64,000 nt of DNA. Origin: Arthrobacter koreensis (GTDB lineage: Bacteria > Actinomycetota > Actinomycetes > Actinomycetales > Micrococcaceae). The position numbers were made by a program, and so were the translations under genes. Shown here one piece after another: positions 37,274-46,227 of this stretch. Positions within the stretch are counted from its first letter, which is position 1. The number at the start of each line of letters is the position of its first letter. The DNA is taken from the NCBI RefSeq assembly GCF_009193255.1, contig NZ_WACG01000003.1, positions 1 through 64,000 of the forward strand. The letters run 5' to 3'. A model generated the notes under the pieces. It was not told the DNA's origin. It made no database searches and worked only from the letters and a program-made list of their open reading frames with translations.

Positions 37274-38616
37274 AACGGGTCGATCCCAGCCCGGACATCC
37301 GGCGCGGGCCGGTGAAGGGACGCAGCTGGCAGAACTGGGCCAGGACCGTCCGGGTGCGGCCGCAGCGGATCCAGGTTCCGGCGTCGGTCGCTTCCCTGCA
37401 GCGCGCCGTGGCGGGCGCTGCCGCGGAAGGACTGCGGGTGAAGGCCGTGGGCGCCGGGCATTCATTCACCGGGATCGCGGAAGCGCCGGATGTGCTGCTG
37501 GACCTCTCCCGGCTGCAGGGACTGGTGAGCGCTGATCCGGGAACGGGCCGGGTGACACTGCTGGCCGGCACCCGCCTGCATGCGGTTCCGCGGCTGCTGG
37601 CTCCCTACGCCCTGGCGATGCCGAACCTGGGCGACATTGACCGGCAGTCGATCGCCGGCGCCGTTTCCACCGGCACCCACGGCACCGGTGCCGGATTCGG
37701 CGGACTGTCCACCCAGGTTTGCGGGCTGGTCCTCATCCAGCCCGACGGCGGCCGCCTCAGCCTGCCGGAGGGGGACCCGCTGCTCCCGGCCGCTGCCCTC
37801 GGACTCGGAGCGCTGGGGATTATTGCCGAGGTCACGCTGCAGTGCGTGCCGGCATTCCTCCTGCGTGCCGAGGAACGTTCGGAATCCCTCGAGACCGTCG
37901 TCTCCGGTCTGGCCGATCGGGTGGAAGAAGGGGACCACTTCGAGTTCTACTGGTTTCCTCACACCGGCCGGGCCGCCACGAAGACCAATACCCGACTGCC
38001 CGCCTCTTCTCCCCCGGCCCCGCTGCCGCCGCTGCGCCGCTGGGTTGATGATTCGCTGCTCTCCAACACTGTGTTCCGGGCTACCTGCGCCGCCGGTTCT
38101 GCGATACCCGCGATGGTTCCGGCCGTGAACCGGGTGGCGGCCGCAGCGCTCGGCGGCCGCGAATACACGGACCGGTCTTCCCGGGTTTTCACCCAGGACC
38201 GGACGGTGCGGTTCCGTGAAATGGAGTACGCCGTTCCCGCACAGAACCTGCCTTCCGCCTTCGCCGGTCTGCGGCAGCTCGTGGCGGACAATCCGCACTG
38301 GCGGATCTCTTTCCCGGTGGAAGTCCGCTGGGCGGCCGCGGATGACCGCTGGCTCTCCACGGCGTACGGCCGGGACACCGCCTACATCGCCGTACACCGC
38401 TATTACCGCGAAGACCCCGGCGAGTATTTCGCCGCTTTCGAAGCACTGATGCTGGCCCACGGAGGCCGGCCGCACTGGGGCAAGGAACACAGCCTCGGTG
38501 CGGCGAGTCTGGCGGAACGCTATCCGCTCTTTGGCCGGTTCGTCCGCCTGCGCGATGACCTGGACCCTGACCGGGTTTTCACGAACGCTTACCTGGACCG
38601 GGTGCTGGGTCCCTGA
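37270..38616 (+). CDS. FAD-linked aldonolactone/alditol oxidase-family protein
   Basis: The 448-aa protein has the FAD-binding PCMH domain (SVASLQRAVAGAAAEGLRVK, VGAGHSFTGIA with the His that can carry FAD covalently, SIAGAVSTGTHGTG). The C-terminal ALO domain (about 200-448) ends in GRPHWGKEHSL and DPDRVFTNAYL. Relatives oxidise gulono- or arabinonolactones or sugar alcohols with O2. The GTG start overlaps the stop of the PLP gene by four bases. Its stop lies four bases from that of the convergent MFS gene. Confidence 0.9.
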   Translation: MKRVDPSPDIRRGPVKGRSWQNWARTVRVRPQRIQVPASVASLQRAVAGAAAEGLRVKAVGAGHSFTGIAEAPDVLLDLSRLQGLVSADPGTGRVTLLAGTRLHAVPRLLAPYALAMPNLGDIDRQSIAGAVSTGTHGTGAGFGGLSTQVCGLVLIQPDGGRLSLPEGDPLLPAAALGLGALGIIAEVTLQCVPAFLLRAEERSESLETVVSGLADRVEEGDHFEFYWFPHTGRAATKTNTRLPASSPPAPLPPLRRWVDDSLLSNTVFRATCAAGSAIPAMVPAVNRVAAAALGGREYTDRSSRVFTQDRTVRFREMEYAVPAQNLPSAFAGLRQLVADNPHWRISFPVEVRWAAADDRWLSTAYGRDTAYIAVHRYYREDPGEYFAAFEALMLAHGGRPHWGKEHSLGAASLAERYPLFGRFVRLRDDLDPDRVFTNAYLDRVLGP

Positions 38617-38620
38617 CCGT

Positions 38621-40108
38621 TTAGTGGGCTCCTCCCGGTTCGGCAGGGGCGGCGTTCTTCGGCCGGCGCACCAGGAAGGACACCGCCAGGGCGCCAACTG
38701 ACACCACGGCGCCCCAGAAGAAGGCAGTATGCACGCCCGCGGCTGCAGCCTCGACGGCGTCGGCACCGTTGCTGAGCGCGTCCGCGGTTCCGGTGGTCAT
38801 GAGGGTGATGAACACTGCCGTTCCGGCGCCTCCCGCCAGCTGCTGCAGGGTATTCAGGATCGCGCTGCCATGGGAGTAGAGGGAACGGTCCAGTGACCCC
38901 AGCGAGGACGTGAACAGCGGGGTGAAGATGAACCCAAGACCGGCGTTCAGCAGGCAGTGCAGGGCGATCACCAGGGCAACCGGAGTGTCCTGGTCCAGCA
39001 TGGTGAGTCCCCACAGGGCGGAGGTAAGCACCAGCGCTCCGGGGATCACCAGCGGGCGGGGGCCCACGCGGTCATAGAGCCGGCCCACGATCGGCGACAG
39101 GACAGCCATAACGACGCCGCCGGGCAGCAGCAGCAGCCCGGTATCCAGAGCGGTCAGGCCGAGGACGTTCTGCAGGTAGAGGGGAAGGACGATCAGGGCA
39201 CCGAAGAGTGCCATCATGCTGATCAGGACCATGATGATTGCGACGACGAACGGCCGGCTGGAGAACGTCCGCAGGTCCATCAGCGCACGGTCACTGCGCT
39301 GCAGGAACAGCTGCCGGGCAACGAAGGCGGCCAGCGAGAGTGCGCCCAGGGCTACGGGGATCCACACCGGGACAGGTGCCTCGCCGGCAGCCGCTTCGCC
39401 AATGCTGCTCAGCCCGAAAATCAGGCCACCGAAGGCAACCGTGGACAGCAGGAGGGAGAGCACGTCAAACGGCGTCCGCCTGGTCTCGGTCAGGTTTTGT
39501 ACCTTCAGCGCTCCAAGTCCCAGCGCCAGGAGGGCGATGGGCAGGACGAGCCAGAACATCCAGCGCCAGTCGAGCACACTGAGGATGAGGCCTGAGACGG
39601 TGGGGCCGATTGCCGGAGCCACCGCGATGACAATGGAGATGGTGCCCATGATGGTGCCGCGCCGGTGGACAGGGACGGTGTTCAGCACGGTTGTCATCAG
39701 CAGCGGAATCATGATGGCCGTGCCGCTGGCCTGGATGATCCTGCCGCCCAGAAGCATTCCGAACCCCGGGGCGAGGGCTGCCAGCAGCGTCCCTGCGCTG
39801 AACAGTGACATGGCAGCCAGGAACAGGGCGCGCATGGTGAAGCGCTGGAGCAAGTATCCCGTAGCCGGAATGACTACGGCCATGGTCAGCATAAAACCGG
39901 TGGTGAGCCACTGGGCCGTGGGCGCGGTGATCTGCAGGTCCGCCATCAGCCGGGGCAGTGCCACGCTCATGATGGTCTCATTCAGGATCACCACGAAGGA
40001 TGAGACCAGCAGCAGCCCAATCACGGTCTTGGTTCGTGCATCCAGGCGGTCCGTGCCGGGGCTGTGGTTGTTTGCCGGACGAAGGGCCGGGCGGGTTTCG
40101 GTACTCAA
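38621..40108 (-). CDS. MFS multidrug exporter, DHA2 (EmrB/QacA-like) family
   Basis: The protein of about 495 aa has 14 hydrophobic segments. The DHA2 motif C (ASGTAIMIPLLMTTV to GTISIVIAVAPAIGPTVSGL) and the RRGTIMG motif A-like loop are visible. It is expected to export toxic small molecules using the proton gradient. The start is uncertain: TTG 40108 fits the family N-terminus and has AGAGGA about 11 bases upstream, but the frame is open further back. Bases 40109-40363 hold no gene. Confidence 0.88.
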   Translation of the reverse strand: MSTETRPALRPANNHSPGTDRLDARTKTVIGLLLVSSFVVILNETIMSVALPRLMADLQITAPTAQWLTTGFMLTMAVVIPATGYLLQRFTMRALFLAAMSLFSAGTLLAALAPGFGMLLGGRIIQASGTAIMIPLLMTTVLNTVPVHRRGTIMGTISIVIAVAPAIGPTVSGLILSVLDWRWMFWLVLPIALLALGLGALKVQNLTETRRTPFDVLSLLLSTVAFGGLIFGLSSIGEAAAGEAPVPVWIPVALGALSLAAFVARQLFLQRSDRALMDLRTFSSRPFVVAIIMVLISMMALFGALIVLPLYLQNVLGLTALDTGLLLLPGGVVMAVLSPIVGRLYDRVGPRPLVIPGALVLTSALWGLTMLDQDTPVALVIALHCLLNAGLGFIFTPLFTSSLGSLDRSLYSHGSAILNTLQQLAGGAGTAVFITLMTTGTADALSNGADAVEAAAAGVHTAFFWGAVVSVGALAVSFLVRRPKNAAPAEPGGAH

Positions 40109-40363
40109 GGGTGAAGATATCCTCTGCGGGGTTCTTGGTGCTGGCTGACACAGCGGAAAAGTCCGGCTCTGCGCGGCGGCAACGCCGGCTGCGTCCGGCC
40201 CGTTCCGGGCCGCGCACCTCAGGAGTAACGCGCGTACCAGCGCTTTCATTCCTGCAGCAGGCCAGCTGGGTTGCCACGACTCATCTTACGGGCCCCGTGG
40301 CGCGCCGTTCCGAGGCAGCAAGGTTCGTTTAGGATGCTCACAATCCGATCCAAAGGAGTGTCC

Positions 40364-41062
40364 GTGTCCACTGCCCCTGCCCGTGACCAGGTCCAGGCAG
40401 CGCCGCGCAACTGGTGGTGGGCGTTTGCTCCGTTTGCCGCCATGTCCGCGGTGCACGTGGCCGCCCGCGCCGTCGAAGCCGACTGGCTGGCCGCACCCAC
40501 CAAGCTGACGCTCATGCCGCTGCTGGCCGCTGCAGCACTGTGGGGCCTGCGCGGCCGGTGGCAGAACGGTCCGGCGGCCCTGATCCTCGCTGCCCTGCTC
40601 TTTTCCTGGATTGGCGACGGCGCAGCCGCCCTGCTTCCCCGGCTTCCCGAACTGCCGGTGATGCTGGGCGCTTTTGGCCAGGCGCACCTGTGTTACATCA
40701 GGCTGCTCTGGAAGTACGCGTCGGTGCGCGGCTTCCCCCGCTGGGCGCTGGTCTTCCCGCTGTGGTGGGCCGCCATGCTGCTGGTACTTTGGCCGTCGCT
40801 GGGATCCCTGGCTCCCGCCGTCGCGCTTTACGGTGTGGTGCTTGGCGGAACGGCAGCCACGGCGGCCCGCTGCAGCCCGCTGATCGCCGCCGGCGGTGTG
40901 CTCTTCCTGGGCTCGGACACCATTCTTGCCTTCCGCATCTTCATGCCTGAGTCGATGCCGGACATCACCAGCGCGCTCGTGATGCTGACGTACTGCGCCG
41001 GACAGGGCATGATCGTCGCGGGTTTCCTGCGCACCTTCTGCCGCCCCGGGATCCGGGCCTAG
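40364..41062 (+). CDS. Lysoplasmalogenase-family (YhhN/TMEM86) membrane protein
   Basis: This 232-aa protein has about eight hydrophobic helices and the family motifs KLTLMPLLAAAALWG, LLFSWIGDGAAALL (conserved GD) and GSDTILAFRIF with a later conserved region. Human TMEM86 hydrolyses lysoplasmalogens; bacterial roles are unknown. GTG 40364 is chosen because AAAGGAG lies five bases before it, although an ATG ten codons earlier is in frame. Its stop overlaps the convergent Nudix gene stop. Confidence 0.85.
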   Translation: MSTAPARDQVQAAPRNWWWAFAPFAAMSAVHVAARAVEADWLAAPTKLTLMPLLAAAALWGLRGRWQNGPAALILAALLFSWIGDGAAALLPRLPELPVMLGAFGQAHLCYIRLLWKYASVRGFPRWALVFPLWWAAMLLVLWPSLGSLAPAVALYGVVLGGTAATAARCSPLIAAGGVLFLGSDTILAFRIFMPESMPDITSALVMLTYCAGQGMIVAGFLRTFCRPGIRA

Positions 41063-41961
41063 GGCTCCAGCACGGTACGCAGTACTCCGGCACCCGCCAC
41101 GTGGGCGCCCAGTGCCCGGCAGGTTTCGGCAAGCGCCCGGTCACTGGTGGCGACACTTACCGTGCGCCCCTCGGCTGCGAGCCGGCGCACAGCCTCCACG
41201 ACGGCGTCGTCCCCGGAGCCTTCGGCACGGATGATCTCCAGGCCGCTTGTGTCCCTGGCCGTACGTGCCCGGCCCTCAAGCACCACAGTGATCTCCGGGT
41301 ACCAGAGGTCCTCCGGGAGTCCCAGCAGGTCTGCCGGCATACCAGCCGGCCCGCGTCCTGCCAGGGCTTCAAGGATCCTTTCTGCCGCGGCGGCGCGGTC
41401 CTTCCACCAGCCGTCGGGAACGGTGCCCACCAGGTTGGCGGCGTCAACAACCAGCGCCGGCCTGATTCCCAGCAGTGGCCGCAGCCGCTGCCATGCCTCG
41501 GCAAAGGCCGGATGCAGCGGCAGCCCGTCCACGTTCTCCGGTGCCACCCATGCCAGTTCCACGCTCTCCTGGTCACTGATCACCGGGTCGAACGGTTGTT
41601 CAACATCGGCCATGAGCGTGGCATAGGACCAGATGCCCAGGTCAAGGACACTCATAAACCTGGGGCGCAGTGAAGCGGGCGGAACGCCGGCTTCCTCGGT
41701 GGACTCCCGCAGCGCCGCATCGAGTGCCGACTCACCCTGGTGCCTGGCACCGCCGGGCAGCGCCCAGGTACCGCCGTGGTGACTCCATGAAACCCGGTGC
41801 TGGAGCAGGATGCCGCGGCCGGGATCGCAGGCGAGCAGCCCTGCTGCACCGAACCTGCCCCAGTACCGTTGTCCGTCGGGGGCTACAACCCAGGCATCGC
41901 CGGCGTCGCGTGGTCCGTGCGGGCGGCGGGGCTCTCCGGGAGCCGGGGGTTCAATCGTCAT
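41059..41961 (-). CDS. Nudix hydrolase fused to a NYN/PIN-like domain
   Basis: The 300-aa protein has two parts. Residues 35-165 hold a Nudix fold with the box at 71-93 (GARHQGESALDAALRESTEE, then AGV), which hydrolyses nucleoside diphosphate-linked compounds. Residues about 168-300 (ALVVDAANLVGTVPDGWWKD, EITVVLEGRAR, GSGDDAVVEAVRRLA, VATSDRALAETC) match YacP/NYN-type PIN-like RNase folds with conserved acidic residues. The pairing suggests a role in RNA end processing or nucleotide clean-up; this is inference. The start is ATG 41961. Confidence 0.83.
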   Translation of the reverse strand: MTIEPPAPGEPRRPHGPRDAGDAWVVAPDGQRYWGRFGAAGLLACDPGRGILLQHRVSWSHHGGTWALPGGARHQGESALDAALRESTEEAGVPPASLRPRFMSVLDLGIWSYATLMADVEQPFDPVISDQESVELAWVAPENVDGLPLHPAFAEAWQRLRPLLGIRPALVVDAANLVGTVPDGWWKDRAAAAERILEALAGRGPAGMPADLLGLPEDLWYPEITVVLEGRARTARDTSGLEIIRAEGSGDDAVVEAVRRLAAEGRTVSVATSDRALAETCRALGAHVAGAGVLRTVLEP

Positions 41962-42101
41962 CCCACCCAGCCTGCCACACGGCTCCCCGGGTCCGCTGAA
42001 CGTTGCTGTTTCGATCCAGCCTGTGCCGCTAGACTGCGCGTACTGTGCGCGTCACTGCCCGGTGTCAGCGCCTGGGCAATCCGAGGAGGCTGGAAACAGG
42101 G

Positions 42102-43196
42102 ATGGCACCCAGGATCGTTGTTTTTGGAGCCTCCGGTTACACCGGCCGGCTGGTGGTCGCCTCGCTGCTTGCACGGGGCGTGGACCCTGTACTTGCGGGG
42201 CGCAGCGCAGCGTCGCTGCAGGCCCTCGCGGCTCCGAACGGCCTTACGTACCGGACTGCCGACGCCACTGACCCTTCCACTGTCCGGGCCCTGGTGGGAG
42301 CCGGAGACGTGCTCGTGTCCACGGTTGGTCCTTTCAGCAGGTACGGCTACGCGGCCGCCGCAGCTGCAGCGGACGCCGGCGCCCACTACGTAGACTCGAC
42401 CGGCGAAGTCGATTTTGTCCAGCGGCTCCAGGAGCAGTTCTCGGACCGGGCTGCCGCAAACGGCGCCACCATGGTTCCCGCCTTCGGCTACGATTACGTG
42501 CCCGGAGTCCTGGCCGGCGCGCTGGCAGCGCAGGCAGCAGGCACACCCGGGGGTTACCTGCGCATCGGTTATTTTGCGCTTGGATCGCTGCGGCGCGGCA
42601 TCAGTGGAGGGACGCGGGCAACCCTCGCGGAGGCGCTGACCCGCCCAACTGCGGTGTACCGCTCCGGCTCGCTGTTCACCCGCCGGATGGGAAGCGCCAG
42701 ATACGAGTTCAGGGTGCAGGACCGGAGGAGGCAGGCGTTCCTCGCAATGGGCACGGAGGTATTGTTCCTGCCCGGGACCTACCCCGGCCTCGCCGCCGTG
42801 GAAGTCTACAACGGATGGTTTCCCGCGCTCGCCCGTGTGGCTGGACCGCTCACGCGTGCCGCCGGCGCCCTGCAGAGGCTGCCGGGTGGCCGAAAGGCCC
42901 TGGCCAGGGCTGCGTCTCTGGGAGGTTTGCCGGGCGGCGGTCCGGACGAACGCGAACGGTCCAGGTCCGGGAGCTACACGGTGGCAAACCTGTCGGACAG
43001 CCGCGGGTATACCGCCGTCGAGGTCCGTCTGCAGGGTCCCAACGTCTATACCCTGACCGGGGAGCTGCTCGCCGAAGCAGCCGTGGCACTCCGGGACGGA
43101 CAGGCCGGTGCGTCCGGAGTGCAGGGGCCGGTGGGCGCGTTCGGCCTCGAAGGGCTGACGGCCCTTAGCGCGCGGGCCGGACTGCGGGTCCTGTGA
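42102..43196 (+). CDS. Saccharopine dehydrogenase-like NAD(P)-binding protein
   Basis: The 364-aa protein opens with a Rossmann motif, IVVFGASGYTGRLVVASLLA, and has YVDSTGEVDFVQRLQEQF and ATMVPAFGYDYVPGVLAGAL, matching the saccharopine dehydrogenase-like oxidoreductase/trans-acting enoyl reductase family found in mycobacteria and relatives. The true reaction is unknown; lysine breakdown need not be involved. ATG 42102 is preceded by AACAGGG and a further GAGGAGG. A strong terminator follows the stop. Confidence 0.82.
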   Translation: MAPRIVVFGASGYTGRLVVASLLARGVDPVLAGRSAASLQALAAPNGLTYRTADATDPSTVRALVGAGDVLVSTVGPFSRYGYAAAAAAADAGAHYVDSTGEVDFVQRLQEQFSDRAAANGATMVPAFGYDYVPGVLAGALAAQAAGTPGGYLRIGYFALGSLRRGISGGTRATLAEALTRPTAVYRSGSLFTRRMGSARYEFRVQDRRRQAFLAMGTEVLFLPGTYPGLAAVEVYNGWFPALARVAGPLTRAAGALQRLPGGRKALARAASLGGLPGGGPDERERSRSGSYTVANLSDSRGYTAVEVRLQGPNVYTLTGELLAEAAVALRDGQAGASGVQGPVGAFGLEGLTALSARAGLRVL

Positions 43197-43218
43197 ACGG
43201 GCTCCCTGCGTTAACGAA

Positions 43219-43250
43219 AATCCACCCCGGTCCGAAGACCGGGGTGGATT
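43219..43250. terminator. Bidirectional intrinsic terminator
   Basis: A perfect 14-bp stem (43219-43232 AATCCACCCCGGTC and 43237-43250) has a CGAA loop, 22 bases after the plus-strand stop and 7 bases from the end of the first minus-strand tRNA gene. It can serve both directions. Confidence 0.88.
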
Positions 43251-43257
43251 CATGTGG

Positions 43258-43330
43258 TGGAGCTGAGGGGACTCGAACCCCTGACCCCCTGCATGCCATG
43301 CAGGTGCGCTACCAGCTGCGCCACAGCCCC
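43258..43330 (-). tRNA. tRNA-Ala (anticodon GGC), copy 1
   Basis: The 73-base gene folds as a normal cloverleaf. The acceptor GGGGCTG pairs with CAGCTCC, with the A discriminator following. The anticodon loop is ATGGCAT, giving GGC, and the T arm has GGTTCGAGTCC. The third CCA base is not encoded next to it (ACC follows). It is the downstream one of two identical copies on this strand. Confidence 0.97.
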
Positions 43331-43400
43331 AATTCAGTTGTATTGTCCACCGAATGGCATTCATTCAGCCCTAGATGCCGGCTGCCCGGCGTTCTATCGG

Positions 43401-43473
43401 TGGAGCTGAGGGGACTCGAACCCCTGACCCCCTGCATGCCATGCAGGTGCGCTACCAGCTGCGCCACAGCCCC
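43401..43473 (-). tRNA. tRNA-Ala (anticodon GGC), copy 2
   Basis: It is identical over its whole length to the copy at 43258-43330, with the same GGC anticodon and the same flanking GG on the 3' side. The two are separated by 70 bases of unrelated spacer and are probably transcribed together. The bases 43474-43652 hold no further gene. Confidence 0.97.
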
Positions 43474-43652
43474 GGATTACCCGTACCAGTACAGGCAGTT
43501 TTCGGATGTTTCTTCAGTCCGGTTCTTTCCCTCCGGGCCGAAGCAACTCCTCTACTTTAGTACAGATGGGCCACAGTGCAAAATCAAACTACACCTATGA
43601 AATTCAGGCGGTGCGGAGCAGTTCCGGTAGTCCTGCCCCGCACCCGGATAGC

Positions 43653-44039
43653 TTATTCCTGCCCGGAAGCCGGCTCGGAGTCAGGCAGCAGGAGGTCCAC
43701 TGAGGGGCAGTCCTTCCAGAGGCGCTCAAGAGCGTAAAAGACGCGGTCTTCCTCATGCTGTACGTGCACCACCACGGTGGCGTAATCAAGCAGTACCCAG
43801 CGGCCTTCGCTCCGGCCCTCGCGGCGGACGGGCTTCAGCCCTTCCTTGGCGAGTTCCTCTTCGACGCCGTCCACGATCGCGTTGACCTGGCGTTCGTTGG
43901 AGGCCGAAGCGATGAGGAAGATGTCCGTGATGGCCAGCCGTTCGCTCACATCGATGGCTACGATGTCGTCGGCCAGCTTGTCCGAAGCCGCTTTGGCTGC
44001 GGTCCGGGCAATACTCATGGATGATTCGGTGGCGCTCAC
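43653..44039 (-). CDS. rsfS: RsfS, ribosome silencing factor
   Basis: The 128-aa protein belongs to the RsfS/YbeB/Iojap family, which binds ribosomal protein L14 and blocks subunit joining when nutrients run low. Family segments are VSERLAITDIFLIASASNER, GRSEGRWVLLDYATVVVHVQ and FYALERLWKDCPSVDL. A GTG start at 44039 with AGGAGA upstream is used. It follows the nadD region as in many bacteria, with 18 bases between it and the preceding gene. Confidence 0.95.
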   Translation of the reverse strand: MSATESSMSIARTAAKAASDKLADDIVAIDVSERLAITDIFLIASASNERQVNAIVDGVEEELAKEGLKPVRREGRSEGRWVLLDYATVVVHVQHEEDRVFYALERLWKDCPSVDLLLPDSEPASGQE

Positions 44040-44057
44040 ATGTCTCCTAGTTTGGTA

Positions 44058-45515
44058 TCAGCTGCCAAAGCCGCCGACGATCATTAGTACTCCGATGGTG
44101 AGGGCAATGAGCCCTACACCCACGATTCCCAGGGATACAAACCGTATCCGCCGGGTGCGGCCGAGGCCTGCGGTCATGACATCCAGCGGGTCCAGGCCGA
44201 AGGCGCTGCGGGCACCCACGGGCTTGGCACCCTGGTCAACTTCCAGTGGTGCGTTCACCAGGGCGTCGGCACGGGCCAGAATCTTGGAATGGCGCACTTC
44301 CGCACGGGCGGCGGGGGCGGATTCCTCCAGCCTGGCGGGCCGGCGTTCGGTCCCTGGCCTCGCTGCCGGAGCCATCCGTCCTGCGGGCGGCTTGCGCGCA
44401 GCAGGGTTCGACGACGTCACTACGGGCACGTGCGAAGTGGCCGGCGGCCGCATCACCGGACGGTCGAGCCCAGGCACCTCCACGAATTCAAGGGGGGTCA
44501 CCATGGCCAGGTTGTGCGCGGTGGTGGGGTCCGAGGGTGATGAGCGGCGCTGCTCATTTTCCTGGGCCAGGCGCTGCATGTTCTGCGTCCTGCGGTTGAG
44601 CACAGCCGCGCGTTCAGCCAACGCCCGCTGCTGTGCCAGCAGTTCGAGGTCCACGGCATGCGGGTCGGACTGCTGGAGCGCTTCCATTGCAGCAACCTGG
44701 TTGCGGGCCTGGTGCTTCAGAGCTTCGCGGGCTGCCAGCGCCTGCTCCACCGTCATGTTGGCAATATCGGCGTTCGGTTCCGGCGCGGGCTGCCGCTCCT
44801 CCGCCGCCTGTGCTCCTGCCGCCGAGTCTTCGCGGACTGCTGGAGCGCGTTGGGGAGCAGGAGTTAGGGGTTTGACGACGGGCGCCTGGACGGCGGACGC
44901 TTCCGCAGCCTTTTCGTTCGGTGCAGGTTCCTCGGCCGTTCCAGGTTCCTCGGCCGTTCCAGGTTCCCCGGCCGGTTCGGATGTGTCCGCAGATGCGGCC
45001 TTGCCGGAGGGAGCCTCGCCGGCTGCGGCCCGGCCCGCCGCTGCGTCATGTTCTGCTGCGTCATGGGCGGGTACAGCTGCCGGATCAGCTGCTGCCGCGG
45101 CACGCCGGCGTTCCCGGCGGGTTCCCGGCTGGGGCGCGGAGTTCTGGCCGGCAGCTGTTCCGTCCCTGCGGCCCTGCCGGGACACTGGAGCATCGTTCCG
45201 CTGTTCTGCCGCGGGCGGCTGCTGCCGGTCCGTCGGTTCGGCCGGTGGGGCATTCTTCCGGGCGGCGGCCTGCTGGGCGGCGGCCTGCTGGGCGGCGGCC
45301 TGCTGGGCGAGACGGAGCTGGCGACGGGTTGGCGGGTTGGCATCAGCCGCATCAGGCCGGGGCTGGCTGTCCGTCAGCGCTTTGTAAGCGCGCAGCGCCT
45401 CGCGGTCCCTGGCCCGCTGCTGGGACTCCCGTTCCTGCGCTCCGGCAGCAGTCCCGGTGCCGGCCGCGCGGCGGCTGCGTCGGGGTGCGTCTGCGGACTC
45501 TGGACCGTTCGTCAT
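44058..45515 (-). CDS. Disordered Ala/Pro/Glu-rich protein with C-terminal membrane anchor
   Basis: The 485-aa protein has a long low-complexity region (about 1-250) rich in Ala, Pro, Glu and Arg, with short repeats (QQAAA units and TAEEPG units, visible in DNA as 15- and 18-bp repeats). A helical stretch follows (about 255-320, VEQALAAREALKHQARNQVA), then another disordered part, and one membrane helix near 460-480 (FVSLGIVGVGLIALTIGVLM). The bulk should face the cytoplasm or the outside, depending on orientation. It sits between nadD and rsfS, where actinobacteria often have such a gene. No family function is known to me. Confidence 0.8.
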   Translation of the reverse strand: MTNGPESADAPRRSRRAAGTGTAAGAQERESQQRARDREALRAYKALTDSQPRPDAADANPPTRRQLRLAQQAAAQQAAAQQAAARKNAPPAEPTDRQQPPAAEQRNDAPVSRQGRRDGTAAGQNSAPQPGTRRERRRAAAAADPAAVPAHDAAEHDAAAGRAAAGEAPSGKAASADTSEPAGEPGTAEEPGTAEEPAPNEKAAEASAVQAPVVKPLTPAPQRAPAVREDSAAGAQAAEERQPAPEPNADIANMTVEQALAAREALKHQARNQVAAMEALQQSDPHAVDLELLAQQRALAERAAVLNRRTQNMQRLAQENEQRRSSPSDPTTAHNLAMVTPLEFVEVPGLDRPVMRPPATSHVPVVTSSNPAARKPPAGRMAPAARPGTERRPARLEESAPAARAEVRHSKILARADALVNAPLEVDQGAKPVGARSAFGLDPLDVMTAGLGRTRRIRFVSLGIVGVGLIALTIGVLMIVGGFGS

Positions 45516-45540
45516 TTCCTACCCATCAGGTGTTGATTGC

Positions 45541-46197
45541 TCAGGCTACTGGCTCAGTGGTGGCGGGCCTCGTCTGCTGCTGAACAGGGGTGTACAGGTT
45601 GTGCTTGGCGATGTACTGGACCACGCCGTCCGGCACCAGGTACCAGACGGGCTCCGATGCCGCCACGCGCGCCCGGCAGTCCGTCGAAGAGATGGCCATC
45701 GCCGGAACCTCCAGGAGACTGACGTCATCGCGGCCCATGTTCTGCAGTTCATGCCCGGGCCTCGTGACGCCCACGAAGTGGGCCAGGGACCACAGTTCCT
45801 GGACGTCCTTCCACGAAAGGATCTGCGCCATCGCATCGGCGCCGGTGATGAAGAACAACTCTGCGTCCGGGCGCGCATGGCGCAGATCCCTCAGCGTATC
45901 AATCGTGTAGGTGGGTCCCGGACGGTCGATGTCCACGCGGCTGACCTTGAATCGCGGATTCGACGCGGTGGCGATGACCGTCATCAGGTACCGGTGTTCA
46001 GCCGGGGTGACCTCCTGGGCGGACTTGTGCCACGGCTCGCCGGTGGGCACGAAGACGACTTCATCCAGGTCGAAAACCGAGGCCACTTCACTTGCGGCCA
46101 CGAGGTGGCCGTGGTGGATGGGATCGAACGTCCCGCCCATCACGCCCAGCCGGTAGGGACGCGGGCTTTTCGCCTGCTCCTGATCTGCGCTTTCCAT
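45541..46197 (-). CDS. nadD: NadD, nicotinate-nucleotide adenylyltransferase
   Basis: This 218-aa NAD biosynthesis enzyme joins nicotinate mononucleotide and ATP to give deamido-NAD. The nucleotidyltransferase motif [12 protein letters not shown] (HxGH type) and the ISSTDCR motif (ISSTxxR) are both seen, with [11 protein letters not shown] and FFITGADAM between. It starts at ATG 46197. It lies in the obgE-proBA-nadD-rsfS series, 25 bases before the disordered protein gene. Confidence 0.96.
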   Translation of the reverse strand: MESADQEQAKSPRPYRLGVMGGTFDPIHHGHLVAASEVASVFDLDEVVFVPTGEPWHKSAQEVTPAEHRYLMTVIATASNPRFKVSRVDIDRPGPTYTIDTLRDLRHARPDAELFFITGADAMAQILSWKDVQELWSLAHFVGVTRPGHELQNMGRDDVSLLEVPAMAISSTDCRARVAASEPVWYLVPDGVVQYIAKHNLYTPVQQQTRPATTEPVA

Positions 46198-46227
46198 GGT
46201 CCCAGCCGGTTCAGCTGCTCCCGAAGC

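Noticed and set aside
43219-43473. Possible CRISPR-like array at the repeated tRNA region
   Set aside because: The two repeats are full tRNA-Ala cloverleaves, and there are only two copies.
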